Source of the DNA: Acidilobaceae archaeon
Lineage (GTDB): Archaea; Thermoproteota; Thermoprotei_A; Sulfolobales; Acidilobaceae
NCBI GenBank assembly: GCA_027080775.1
Contig: JALWPV010000066.1
Location: 1-48,135, forward strand
Direction: 5' to 3'
Length of the DNA: 48,135 nt
Shown: piece after piece, positions 40,800-48,030 of the stretch
How the letters are laid out: each line of letters begins with the position of its first letter
Numbering within the stretch: the stretch's first letter is position 1
Notes under the pieces: model-generated
What the model saw: the letters and a program-made list of their open reading frames with translations, nothing else
The model's database searches: none
What the model was told of the DNA's origin: nothing
Program-made: the position numbers and the translations under genes

Positions 40800-41286
40800 C
40801 GAGCCTCCGGACCTCCTCCGTTAACCCGTAATCCGGCACTATCTCCCCGCCGTCCCCGCTTACCTTGATGTGGGCTACGATGAAGCTCCTCCAAGCGACG
40901 GGCACTGCCCAGGCGGCCTCGGGCCCCCTGTACTCGGCGGCGTCGAGCACCCTAAGCTCGCCTAGGATGGCCTCGGCCTCCCCCGCTATAGAGGAGGGAT
41001 CCACGTCTCTCAGCATGGCGTGGACCGGCCTCCCCTTGGGGGAGGGCGAGCGGCTCACTGGGTCGTAGTGTATACGGTCTAGAGCGAAGCCCTGGTATAT
41101 GAGTGGCAGGTCAACGTGGACGTCACCCGCTGGCCCCCTGTGGATTATCGGTGGCCCCACCACCACGTAGGGGAGCGCCCTCCTAGCGGTCTCTACAGCT
41201 CTCGAGGCGGCGGCCATTAGTCCACCGCCAGAAAGACCCTCAGGGGCCCCCTTAACCGGCGGCGGTCCCTCGGGGCTCTGGGGCAT
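40792..41286 (-). CDS. uncharacterised soluble protein in ubiA operon
   Basis: Unrecognised protein of 164 residues from ATG 41286; an internal ATG at 41217 would drop a Pro/Gly-rich N-terminus and may be the true start. It contains PYVVVGPPIIHRGPAGDVHVDLPLIY, ALDRIHYDP and WAVPVAWRSFIVAHIKVS, a mix of beta strands without membrane segments. The gene is between ubiA and the anion permease, with an eight-base overlap to the latter, so it may help in one of those processes. No function can be assigned. Confidence 0.65.
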   Translation of the reverse strand: MPQSPEGPPPVKGAPEGLSGGGLMAAASRAVETARRALPYVVVGPPIIHRGPAGDVHVDLPLIYQGFALDRIHYDPVSRSPSPKGRPVHAMLRDVDPSSIAGEAEAILGELRVLDAAEYRGPEAAWAVPVAWRSFIVAHIKVSGDGGEIVPDYGLTEEVRRLVG

Positions 41287-41301
41287 CGCAGCCGCACCCG
41301 G

Positions 41302-42468
41302 CTAGGGCTCGGGGGCCGCAGGGTTAAGGGGCTGGGAGGTGGAGGCCCGCGCTAGCCCCGCTATCTGGGGTAGCCTCTTGTAGTCGCCGACAAGCATTAG
41401 CGCGGTCAGCACCGCCAGGGCGTAGAGGGCCCTGCCGTGGAGCCCCGCTAGGAGGAGCGCGGCCACGCCATACCTACCCGCTAGGTCTAGGACGGCGTAG
41501 CCCCACGCGGCGTACCATAGCGGCCAGACGGGCCAGCCCTCCGGAGGCGCGGCGGGCTTGGGCGACGCCAGGATCCGCGCCTCAGCGGCGGCTATGGGTA
41601 GTGGTAGGAGCACTAGGAGGCCCCAGGCGCTGGAGGTGTAGTAGGCCACGCCGATGGCCAGTGAGGCTATGCTGGCCAGGGCTAGGGCCGCGGCCAGGAT
41701 CCTCGCGCGGCGCCTGCCGAGGCGTATGGGGAGGGTTCTAACCCCCTTGGCCGAGTCGTGGTCGTACTTGTCGAGGTGCTTGCCCACTAGTACTAGGCTG
41801 ACAGCGGCGGCGTATGGCAGGTAGACGGCGGCCTGCCTGAGGCCGTAGCGGCCGGTGAGGGCCAGGTAGGTGCCCCCCGCTATTATGGGGCCCCACACGA
41901 CCGCCACGAGGGCCTCGCCTAGCCCCAGCCTCTTGGCGTCAACGGGGAAGCCAGCGTAGAGCGCCATCACGAGGGCCCCGGCCAGGGCTAGCAGCGGTAC
42001 CAGCGGGCTGACGCGCACGCCGAGATAGAGGGCCATGGCTAGGTCGCCGGCCAGTATGAGCGCCACCGTGGCCTTGACCTCGCCTGGGGAGGCGATGCCA
42101 TCGATTATGGGGTGGGGCCCATACAGGCTCCTGAAATAGCCCGGCTCATCTATGCCCCTACCGGCGTCTGTCAGGTCGTTGAGCAGGTTATCGGCTAGGT
42201 GCGCGAGCGCGAAGCCGGTGAGCACTGCCAGGAAGAGGGGCCAGCTGAAGCGCCCGTCGAGCCAGGCCATGAGTCCCCCGAGGGCCACGGCGTAGGCTGT
42301 CATGGAGAGCACGCAGAGCCTGGAGGCGGCCAGTATCCTCAGGGGCCTCGGCAGCCCTGCGAGGTCCTCGGAGACCCTGCAGTAGAGCAGGGACTCCCCC
42401 AGGGCCCTAATCGCACCCAAGACGCCCAGCCGGGCTCCCGGGGGAGTCGGTAGGGGAGAATTAACCAC
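41302..42468 (-). CDS. UbiA-family prenyltransferase (MenA-like)
   Basis: Membrane prenyltransferase of 388 residues with about nine helices. The first aspartate motif is NLLNDLTDAGRGID (Asp98, Asp101, Asp107), the second VGKHLDKYDHDSAKGVRTLPIRLG. Such enzymes attach a polyprenyl chain to an aromatic ring, as MenA does in menaquinone synthesis; the KYDHDSAKGVRTLPIRLG motif is the MenA style. The start is GTG 42468, 22 nt after the MoaD-like gene. The aromatic substrate in this organism is an inference. Confidence 0.88.
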   Translation of the reverse strand: MVNSPLPTPPGARLGVLGAIRALGESLLYCRVSEDLAGLPRPLRILAASRLCVLSMTAYAVALGGLMAWLDGRFSWPLFLAVLTGFALAHLADNLLNDLTDAGRGIDEPGYFRSLYGPHPIIDGIASPGEVKATVALILAGDLAMALYLGVRVSPLVPLLALAGALVMALYAGFPVDAKRLGLGEALVAVVWGPIIAGGTYLALTGRYGLRQAAVYLPYAAAVSLVLVGKHLDKYDHDSAKGVRTLPIRLGRRRARILAAALALASIASLAIGVAYYTSSAWGLLVLLPLPIAAAEARILASPKPAAPPEGWPVWPLWYAAWGYAVLDLAGRYGVAALLLAGLHGRALYALAVLTALMLVGDYKRLPQIAGLARASTSQPLNPAAPEP

Positions 42469-42490
42469 TAGAGAGGGGTACGAAGGAGAG

Positions 42491-42727
42491 CTAGCCCCCG
42501 CTTATGTGCGGCAGCACGGAGACGGTATCACCGTCCTCGAGCCTGTCGAGGGGCTTAGCCGGCCTCCCATTCCTGAGCACTATCACGTCATCGAAGGACA
42601 CATCGGGCGGCAGCCTCACGACATCCCTCACACGCGCCCCCTCAGGGGCCTCTACCTCCAGCTCGCGTCCGAAGTACTCAGTCAAGTAGCCGAAGTACTT
42701 CACCTTAACCCTCAAGGCATCTCCCAC
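42491..42727 (-). CDS. MoaD/ThiS-family ubiquitin-like sulfur carrier
   Basis: Beta-grasp protein of 78 residues that ends in GG (PHISGG), as needed for thiocarboxylation or conjugation. VKVKYFGYLTEYFGRELEVEAPEGARVRDVV and LRNGRPAKPLDRLEDGDTVSVLPHISGG match MoaD. The start GTG 42727 lies 23-24 nt from a TATTAA box, so the longer frame to 42817 was not used. It may be a SAMP-like modifier, a molybdopterin-synthase small subunit, or a carrier for thiamine sulfur; sequence alone does not decide. Confidence 0.85.
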   Translation of the reverse strand: MGDALRVKVKYFGYLTEYFGRELEVEAPEGARVRDVVRLPPDVSFDDVIVLRNGRPAKPLDRLEDGDTVSVLPHISGG

Positions 42728-42747
42728 GACGTGCCTCTCGGGGAGAG

Positions 42748-42753
42748 TATTAA
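42748..42753 (-). promoter_or_regulatory. TATA box for the MoaD-like-ubiA operon
   Basis: CTTAATAC on the minus strand with TTAATA at 42748-42753, centred about 23 nt upstream of GTG 42727. It supports a leaderless start and the shorter protein. Confidence 0.5.
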
Positions 42754-42879
42754 GGCCGCGCAAATACCCGGGCCGCTCCCCGAAGACCTCGGGAAGAGGC
42801 TTCGGGACGGCTCTCACAGCGATACTATTGCCAAAGCGTTTAACCCGCTAAGCCGACACTGTTACCGGGTCTGAGAGCC

Positions 42880-43365
42880 TTGTCGGAGATCAAGGATCTA
42901 GCGGCTTACTTCAGGAGGGAGGCCGAGCGTGAGAGGGAATACGCCAGGCTCCTCGAGGGCACTGCTTCTAAGTCGCATAACCTGATGCTCAAGGCCCTAA
43001 TGAAGGCCGTCTCGCTGGATTCAATGAAGCATGCGAGCCTCTACGAGGCCCTAGCCGACCTGGTGGAGAACCCGAGGCTAGTCACAGAGGAGGAGAGCGA
43101 GGAGGTCGCCAGGGAGGTCGAGAGGCACATAAGGGAGGAGGCCGAGGCAGTTGAGGAACTCGAGAGGCTCCTCAAGGATGAGAGGATAATCTCTAACCCA
43201 GCGGCGAAGTTCATAGTGGAGCTCATGCTGAGAGACGAGCGCTTCCACCACGCCCTCCTGAAGAGGCTGGAGGAGGCCGTCCTCAAGCCACTCCTCTTCA
43301 AGGAGGAGGACTACTGGGAGATGGTATGGAGAGACGCGGTCTGGCACGGAACCCCCGGCGGCTGA
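42880..43365 (+). CDS. ferritin-like/rubrerythrin-type protein
   Basis: All-helical protein of 161 residues from TTG 42880. FRREAEREREYARLLEGTASK begins the first helix, MKAVSLDSMKHASLYEAL the second, REEAEAVEELERLL the third and LRDERFHHALLKRLEEAV the fourth, a four-helix bundle with Glu, Asp and His at the usual diiron places (ExxxxYxxLL, DSMKH, EExE, DERFHH). It may bind iron or act in peroxide defence. The first helix pair is weak for metal ligands, so a non-catalytic member is possible. A GTTTAA box at about 42839-42845 may be its promoter. Confidence 0.75.
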   Translation: MSEIKDLAAYFRREAEREREYARLLEGTASKSHNLMLKALMKAVSLDSMKHASLYEALADLVENPRLVTEEESEEVAREVERHIREEAEAVEELERLLKDERIISNPAAKFIVELMLRDERFHHALLKRLEEAVLKPLLFKEEDYWEMVWRDAVWHGTPGG

Positions 43366-43476
43366 CCCCCGGCTGCCACGCCGCCCACCGACTCAAACGC
43401 CAGCTCGGTATCCTAGGCCCCTTGAATCCCTCTTAGGGCATCCCGCACCCCCTTCTCTCGGGAGGGCTAGCCGGAG

Positions 43477-44097
43477 TTGGCCGGCGATAGGGGCAGGCTT
43501 GTAGTGCTAGTCAGGATCTATCACGAGAGAAGCCTGACCCCGAGGCTCCACGCCAGGCTCCTCCAGAGGCTCTCCACGACGCTCCTGGGGGCTCCCCTGG
43601 TCGTGCGGGTCTCCTCTAGGTGGGTTGAGTTGACCGTGTTCGCCAACCCCAGCGGCGGTGCCCTATCTAGGCTCGCCGGGATCCTAGGAGCCCGCAGCCT
43701 CGAGGTCGGCGTCCCCGGGGAGCCAGACGCCTGTGGCCCCGAGTGTCTCAGCCGCTACAGGCGCCTCCTCGGGGAGAATAGGTTCTGGGAGGCCCACGAG
43801 GTAGGGGAGGCAATTTGGGCCTCCACCGGGAGGGCCGGGCAGGCCCTCGCCGCACTCGCTGGGGCGTATGCTAAAGCCCAGGAGGGCATGGCTCACGCGG
43901 CCCGCGGGATCCTATGCAAGGCACTGGCCATGAGCCGGGAGACCGGGCTCAGCGATGCATTGGACGCCCTATGCCTCAGAGCCGAGGTGGCTAGTGTCTA
44001 CAGCGAGGGGTGGGGAGACCCCGGAGCCTGCATAGAGTGGAGGCGTCTGGAGCGCCTTCTCAGCGGGGAGGCCAGGAGCCCCAGGATAAGGGCCTAG
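43477..44097 (+). CDS. DUF309-domain protein with an N-terminal extension
   Basis: Protein of 206 residues from TTG 43477. The C-terminal part (about residue 93 on) matches DUF309: YRRLLGENRFWEAHEVGEAIWASTGRAGQALAALAGAYAKAQEG, with the conserved FWEAHEV(xE) motif. The function of DUF309 is unknown. The first 85 residues form a separate beta-rich domain (LVVLVRIYHERSLTPRLHARLL) that I cannot assign. No obvious operon partner; 143 nt follow before the OsmC gene. Confidence 0.8.
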   Translation: MAGDRGRLVVLVRIYHERSLTPRLHARLLQRLSTTLLGAPLVVRVSSRWVELTVFANPSGGALSRLAGILGARSLEVGVPGEPDACGPECLSRYRRLLGENRFWEAHEVGEAIWASTGRAGQALAALAGAYAKAQEGMAHAARGILCKALAMSRETGLSDALDALCLRAEVASVYSEGWGDPGACIEWRRLERLLSGEARSPRIRA

Positions 44098-44214
44098 CCC
44101 CTTTACCCGGGTGGCCTTACAAAGTCCAAGCGTCCCCGCATGTCCTTATAGGCCTGAGGCCGCAGCCGCTATGCCGGAGGCACGGCCCCCATCATTTAGT
44201 CCTCTAGGAGCCGG

Positions 44215-44240
44215 CCCGCACTGCCCCGGGTGCGTGCGGG
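44215..44240 (+). promoter_or_regulatory. hairpin directly in front of the OsmC start codon
   Basis: CCCGCAC (44215-44221) and GTGCGGG (44234-44240) form a perfect 7-bp stem with a 12-base GC-rich loop, immediately before TTG 44241. In the mRNA this could hinder ribosome access, or be chance in GC-rich DNA. Confidence 0.35.
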
Positions 44241-44699
44241 TTGTCGTTTGACTTCCAGGCTCTGGCCGAGCTGTTCGCCGCTAGGTCGGAGTGGATAGGG
44301 GATGGCAAGACCAAGACGAGGATACACGATGCCGTGCTGGAGGTCGACAACCCGCTGAGCGTCCCGCCGCTCAACCCACCGCCGGGCGTGACGTGGCCGG
44401 AGCAGCTCTTCCCAGCAGCGCTCGCGGCGTGCTTTATAACCACGATGACCACGATAAACGAGAAGATGAAGCTCGACATCAAGTCCCTCGCCGTAACAGT
44501 GAAGCCCGTGCTGGCCGTGGACGAGGACGGCGGCTTCAAGTTCGAGAAGATGCTCGTAACCATCGAGCTAACAGTGGCCCCCGGTGAGAGGAGGAGGGCC
44601 GAGAGGCTGGCGGAGCTGACGCACAAGTACTGCCTGATAAGCAAGGCCATCAAAGGCAACGTAGAGGAGGTAGTAGAGACCGTCATAAGGGAAGCCTAG
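44241..44699 (+). CDS. OsmC/Ohr-family protein
   Basis: Thiol peroxidase-type protein of 152 residues. The two reactive cysteines of the OsmC family are present: ALAACFITTM (about residue 71) and THKYCLISKAI (about residue 131). NPPPGVTWPEQLFPAAL is the usual motif before the first cysteine. It would reduce organic hydroperoxides or act in sulfur metabolism. The start is TTG 44241, directly after a hairpin. It is followed by the S9 peptidase gene with its own TATA box. Confidence 0.92.
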   Translation: MSFDFQALAELFAARSEWIGDGKTKTRIHDAVLEVDNPLSVPPLNPPPGVTWPEQLFPAALAACFITTMTTINEKMKLDIKSLAVTVKPVLAVDEDGGFKFEKMLVTIELTVAPGERRRAERLAELTHKYCLISKAIKGNVEEVVETVIREA

Positions 44700-44721
44700 G
44701 CACCCCATACTATGGGCACCG

Positions 44722-44728
44722 TTATATG
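44722..44728 (+). promoter_or_regulatory. TATA box for the S9 peptidase gene
   Basis: CCGTTATATGG, with TTATATG at 44722-44728, centred 27 nt before GTG 44752. It supports a leaderless mRNA. Confidence 0.55.
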
Positions 44729-44751
44729 GTGGCAGCGCCGCTTGCCCCACG

Positions 44752-46710
44752 GTGCCAGTGTTGGAGCCCAGGCCCGTCGAGCCCGGCGACGTCCTAGAGC
44801 TGTCCCTGGTCTCCAGCCCGGCTGCCGGCGATGGGGTTGCATACGTCGTATCCAAGCCTGACGGGAAGGGTGAGCGGCTCGAGTCCAGCATCTGGCTATG
44901 GAGCCGCGGGGCGCCGAGGCCGCTAACCTCGGGGCCGGGTGACGCATGCCCGGCGTGGGGGCCTCGGGGTCTCCTCGCCTTCACAAGACGGCAGGGCCGC
45001 GGCGAGGCGGCGATAGCAGTCCTCGCCCCAGGCCTCGGGGAGCCCCGTGTGGTTGCCCGCTCCCGCTTCGGCTTCAGGTCGCTCAGGTGGGGCGGCAGGA
45101 GGATCTTCGCGCTCAGCCGGGCCCCGCTAGGCGGTGGCGAGTGGAGGGACTACGAGGACCGGGATGCCCTGGTGGTTGAGAGGCTCCCAGTCTGGTTCAA
45201 CGGTGAGGGCTTCATCTTCGATAGGAGGGTGGGCGTCGTAGCGGTGGATCCAGATGCCCAGAGCCTGGAGTGGGTCGTGCACGGCCCCTTCGACGTTGCC
45301 GCCTACACTGTCTCCGGGGACGGCGGGCTCCTAGCCTATGCCGTTGCCACTAACGAGCTGAGGCCGTATCTGCACGAGGTTAGGGTGAGGGACCTCAGGA
45401 GCGGCGAGGAGTGGGTCCTCGCCACGGGGCTCACAGTGGCCGAGCTGGAGTTCAGCCCTAACCCCAGGAGGCTGGCTATAAAGGCTCGAGACCCCACTAG
45501 GAGGGGCTTCGCAGGCCACTTCAGCGTCTACACAATACCCACCGGGGGAGGCGAGCTAGAGTGCCTCTCCTGCGACCTAGGCCTGAACACCCTCAACACC
45601 GCGAACAGCGACTCCCGGGGGCCCTCCTGCACGCCGAGCCTCCAGTGGGCCCCCACAGGCCTCTACACGCTCGTTAGCGACGCCGGGAGGGTACACCTCT
45701 ACAGGCTAGAGCCCAAGGGGCCGGAGCCAATCATAGCCCCCGAGTGCGGCGTTGTGGATGAGTTCAGCGTCTCGGGGACGGGGGAGATCTACTACACAGT
45801 GATGACCCCAACCCAGCCCAAGGAGCTATACCGCCGCACGCCCAGCGGCGCCGAGAGGCTCACGAGGCACACCGAGGCGTGGCGGGCCGGGAGGATCCTA
45901 GCCGAGCCGAGGCACTATAGGATCAAGGCTGGCGATGGGGCCGAGCTGGACTTCTGGGTTCTACCCCCGGCTAGGCCCACCCAGGGTGGCGGGGCCCCGT
46001 GGGTGCTCTACATACACGGCGGCCCGAAGACTATGTATGGCTGCGGCTTCATGCTGGAGTTCCACGCGCTCAGCGGTGCTGGCCTCGCAGTGGTGTACGG
46101 GAACCCCAGGGGGAGCGATGGGTACAGCGAGGAGTTCGCCGACATAAGGGGGCGCTACGGGGAGAGGGACTACGAGGACCTGATGGAGATAGCCGGTGCA
46201 GCACCTCGCTTCGAGCCCTCCCTAGACCCCGAGCGGGCCGGGGTCGCCGGGGGGAGCTATGGGGGCTTCATGACTGCTTGGATAATAACAAGGACGACGA
46301 GGTTCAAGGCCGCAGCCCCCCAGAGGCTATGCAGCAACTGGATAAGCATGCACGGGACAAGCGACATAGGCTGGTACTTCACCGAGGACCAGATAGCCCC
46401 CAGGCCCCCATGGGAGGACCCAGAGGCCTACTGGCAGAGGAGCCCCCTAAGCGGCGCCGCTAGGATAGAGACGCCGACCCTGATAATCCACAGCCTCGAG
46501 GACTACAGGTGCCACGTGGAGCAGGCGATCCAGCTATTCATAGCTCTAAAGCGGAGGGGGGTCCCAGCGAGGCTGGCCCTATTCCCCGGGGAGAACCACG
46601 ACCTAAGCCGCACCGGCACCCCGAGGAGGAAGAGGGCACGCATAGCCCTCATAAGGGACTGGATGCTGAAATGGCTCTCCTCCGGGAAGACTAGGAGCCC
46701 CTCAGGATAA
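44752..46710 (+). CDS. S9-family acylaminoacyl-peptidase-like serine peptidase
   Basis: Cytosolic serine peptidase of 652 residues. The N-terminal ~390 residues form a beta-propeller; the alpha/beta-hydrolase part follows with the oxyanion motif YIHGGPKTMYG, the nucleophile elbow GGSYGG (Ser502), Asp584 in SLEDYRCHVEQ and His616 in GENHDLSR. It cleaves acylated or free N-terminal residues from peptides, as known for archaeal acylaminoacyl peptidases. The start is GTG 44752. The segment TKNS-like LNTANSDSRGPS near 280 is in the propeller. It has no operon partners. Confidence 0.93.
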   Translation: MPVLEPRPVEPGDVLELSLVSSPAAGDGVAYVVSKPDGKGERLESSIWLWSRGAPRPLTSGPGDACPAWGPRGLLAFTRRQGRGEAAIAVLAPGLGEPRVVARSRFGFRSLRWGGRRIFALSRAPLGGGEWRDYEDRDALVVERLPVWFNGEGFIFDRRVGVVAVDPDAQSLEWVVHGPFDVAAYTVSGDGGLLAYAVATNELRPYLHEVRVRDLRSGEEWVLATGLTVAELEFSPNPRRLAIKARDPTRRGFAGHFSVYTIPTGGGELECLSCDLGLNTLNTANSDSRGPSCTPSLQWAPTGLYTLVSDAGRVHLYRLEPKGPEPIIAPECGVVDEFSVSGTGEIYYTVMTPTQPKELYRRTPSGAERLTRHTEAWRAGRILAEPRHYRIKAGDGAELDFWVLPPARPTQGGGAPWVLYIHGGPKTMYGCGFMLEFHALSGAGLAVVYGNPRGSDGYSEEFADIRGRYGERDYEDLMEIAGAAPRFEPSLDPERAGVAGGSYGGFMTAWIITRTTRFKAAAPQRLCSNWISMHGTSDIGWYFTEDQIAPRPPWEDPEAYWQRSPLSGAARIETPTLIIHSLEDYRCHVEQAIQLFIALKRRGVPARLALFPGENHDLSRTGTPRRKRARIALIRDWMLKWLSSGKTRSPSG

Positions 46711-46829
46711 CAGCTTCAGGGAACGCAAACTTTTCGATACACTAATCGCTTAAGCCTTCTACATTATCGCAAGGGACAATGATAGGGGATAGAGCACGCC
46801 ATTACCGCCTCTAATGAAATGCCAGGGCG

Positions 46830-46871
46830 TGGTGGGCCCGCCGGGATTTATGGACCCGGGGCCTCCGGCTC
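46830..46871 (-). repeat. 3' fragment of tRNA-Arg, putative att site
   Basis: On the plus strand TGGTGGGCCCGCCGGG, ATTT, then ACCCGGG, GCCTCCGGCTC matches the 3' half of the tRNA-Arg(CCG) gene at 47887 (TGGCGGGCCCGCCGGG, ATTTGA, ACCCGGG, ACCTCCGGCTC) with about five differences. It includes the encoded CCA, acceptor strand and T arm. Same orientation, 1057 nt apart. This is the arrangement left when an element integrates into the 3' end of a tRNA gene. Confidence 0.75.
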
Positions 46872-46878
46872 ACCCGCG

Positions 46879-46887
46879 CTATAAATA
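46879..46887 (+). promoter_or_regulatory. strong orphan TATA box
   Basis: CTATAAATA matches the archaeal consensus very well. No gene begins 20-35 nt downstream; the next start is TTG 47035. It may make a long leader for the DUF104 gene, or a small RNA. Confidence 0.5.
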
Positions 46888-47034
46888 GGAAGGTTGCACA
46901 AGTTCATAAAGAGATTCAACATAAACTCCAGCACGATAAGCACACAGAAGGCTCATTCCTGATAATAATGCAACACTCGAGGGTAAAGGCTTAGAGGCCC
47001 CCGGAGTACTGCTCCTATTAGTGGGGATTCAGAA

Positions 47035-47259
47035 TTGTCCAAGGTTATAAGGGTCAGGTATGAGAAGGGGGTACTAAAGCCTCTCGAGCCTATTGATCTT
47101 GAAGAGGGTGTGGAGCTTCATATAGTACTCCTAACTACTGGAAAACAAGAAAAGAGGAATAGAAAGAGAATTGTTGAGAAGTATAAGGGGTTTATGGGTA
47201 GTGCGTCCAAGAAAGAGATCGATGAGCTCCTTCTGGAGGCCGAGTTTGAGAGCTTATAA
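47035..47259 (+). CDS. DUF104-family antitoxin
   Basis: Small protein of 74 residues from TTG 47035. The pattern KVIRVRYEKGVLKPLEPIDLEEGVELHIVLL matches DUF104 (AF2212-like), which are antitoxins paired with PIN-domain toxins in archaea. The C-terminal part is charged and helical and would wrap the toxin. A PIN gene follows 29 nt downstream but is cut by a stop. AT-rich codon use differs from the rest of the window. Confidence 0.88.
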   Translation: MSKVIRVRYEKGVLKPLEPIDLEEGVELHIVLLTTGKQEKRNRKRIVEKYKGFMGSASKKEIDELLLEAEFESL

Positions 47260-47288
47260 TCCTTCTATTAACCGACGGGGGCATAGAA

Positions 47289-47726
47289 TTGAAGTTTGTA
47301 GACTCAAACGTATTCGCCTACAAGAGTGAGTATACAGAGGAGGCAGCCAGGCTACTAGTGGAGCACGAGGATCTGGCAACATCTGTTCGCGTAATTGACG
47401 AGGTAGTATTCCTATCGATAAGGAGACTAGCCTTGGAAAGGCTAGGACTACGGAGACTCGATAAGATAAAGGCATACATCTCAAAACATGGCTTGAACTT
47501 TGCAATGGATAAATTATCAATGCTGAGAGATGTTATCACTGAATTAGACATCATGGTCCTTAAGGATACCGCTGACCTTGAATAACTCTTCGATACTATG
47601 ATCAGGTATAATCTTACACCAAGTGACGCTTTAATATCGCTCACTTGCAAACACTATGGCATAGACACTATCATAACTTTTGACGAAGACTTCAAACGGG
47701 TACCATGGCTAAAAGTCATACCCTAG
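47289..47726 (+). pseudogene. PIN-domain toxin (VapC-like), interrupted by TAA
   Basis: From TTG 47289 the frame reads FVDSNVFAYKSEY, the PIN opening with the first aspartate, then ATSVRVIDEVVFLSIRRLALERLG, with the Glu of VIDEV. At codon 99 a TAA (47583-47585) interrupts it. The same frame then continues without shift: LFDTMIRYNLTPSDALISLTCKHYGIDTIITFDEDFKRVPWLKVIP to TAG 47724-47726. That second part is the PIN end, with the third and fourth acidic positions (SDAL, TFDEDF). One base change thus removed half of the active site. The preceding antitoxin is intact. Confidence 0.88.
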
Positions 47727-47886
47727 GATCGAAATAACACTGCTTCCTAGCTCCTCAAGAAGTAAATTAAATGGAAAAGATCAAGCCTCTGATTATCAGG
47801 ATATTGAGAAATATATCGGTCACGTTTTGCGGTCTCGGTTACCGATACATTTCCTACATGGATTAATGATGATTTGGAGGTGTTTA
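47727..47886. other. AT-rich region between PIN pseudogene and tRNA-Arg
   Basis: About 160 nt of AT-rich DNA downstream of tRNA-Arg (in tRNA sense). It holds no clear gene. It includes ATGATGA near 47864, which resembles a box C, but no matching box D was found nearby. Confidence 0.4.
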
Positions 47887-47964
<78 letters not shown>

Positions 47965-48030
47965 CCTGTCTGCGCTTATAGTTTGTGTGGTGGCGGGTGC
48001 TAAGAGTGTTGTGGGTCCTGGGGGTGTGGC

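Larger units (their letters stand above)
46711..47034. other. AT-rich intergenic region with tRNA fragment and orphan promoter
   Basis: This 324-nt stretch lies between the peptidase gene and the DUF104 gene. It holds the tRNA-Arg-like fragment (46830-46871) and a consensus TATA box (46879-46887), each listed separately. The remainder shows no open frame or recognisable RNA. The base composition changes from GC-rich to AT-rich right after the peptidase stop. Confidence 0.6.
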
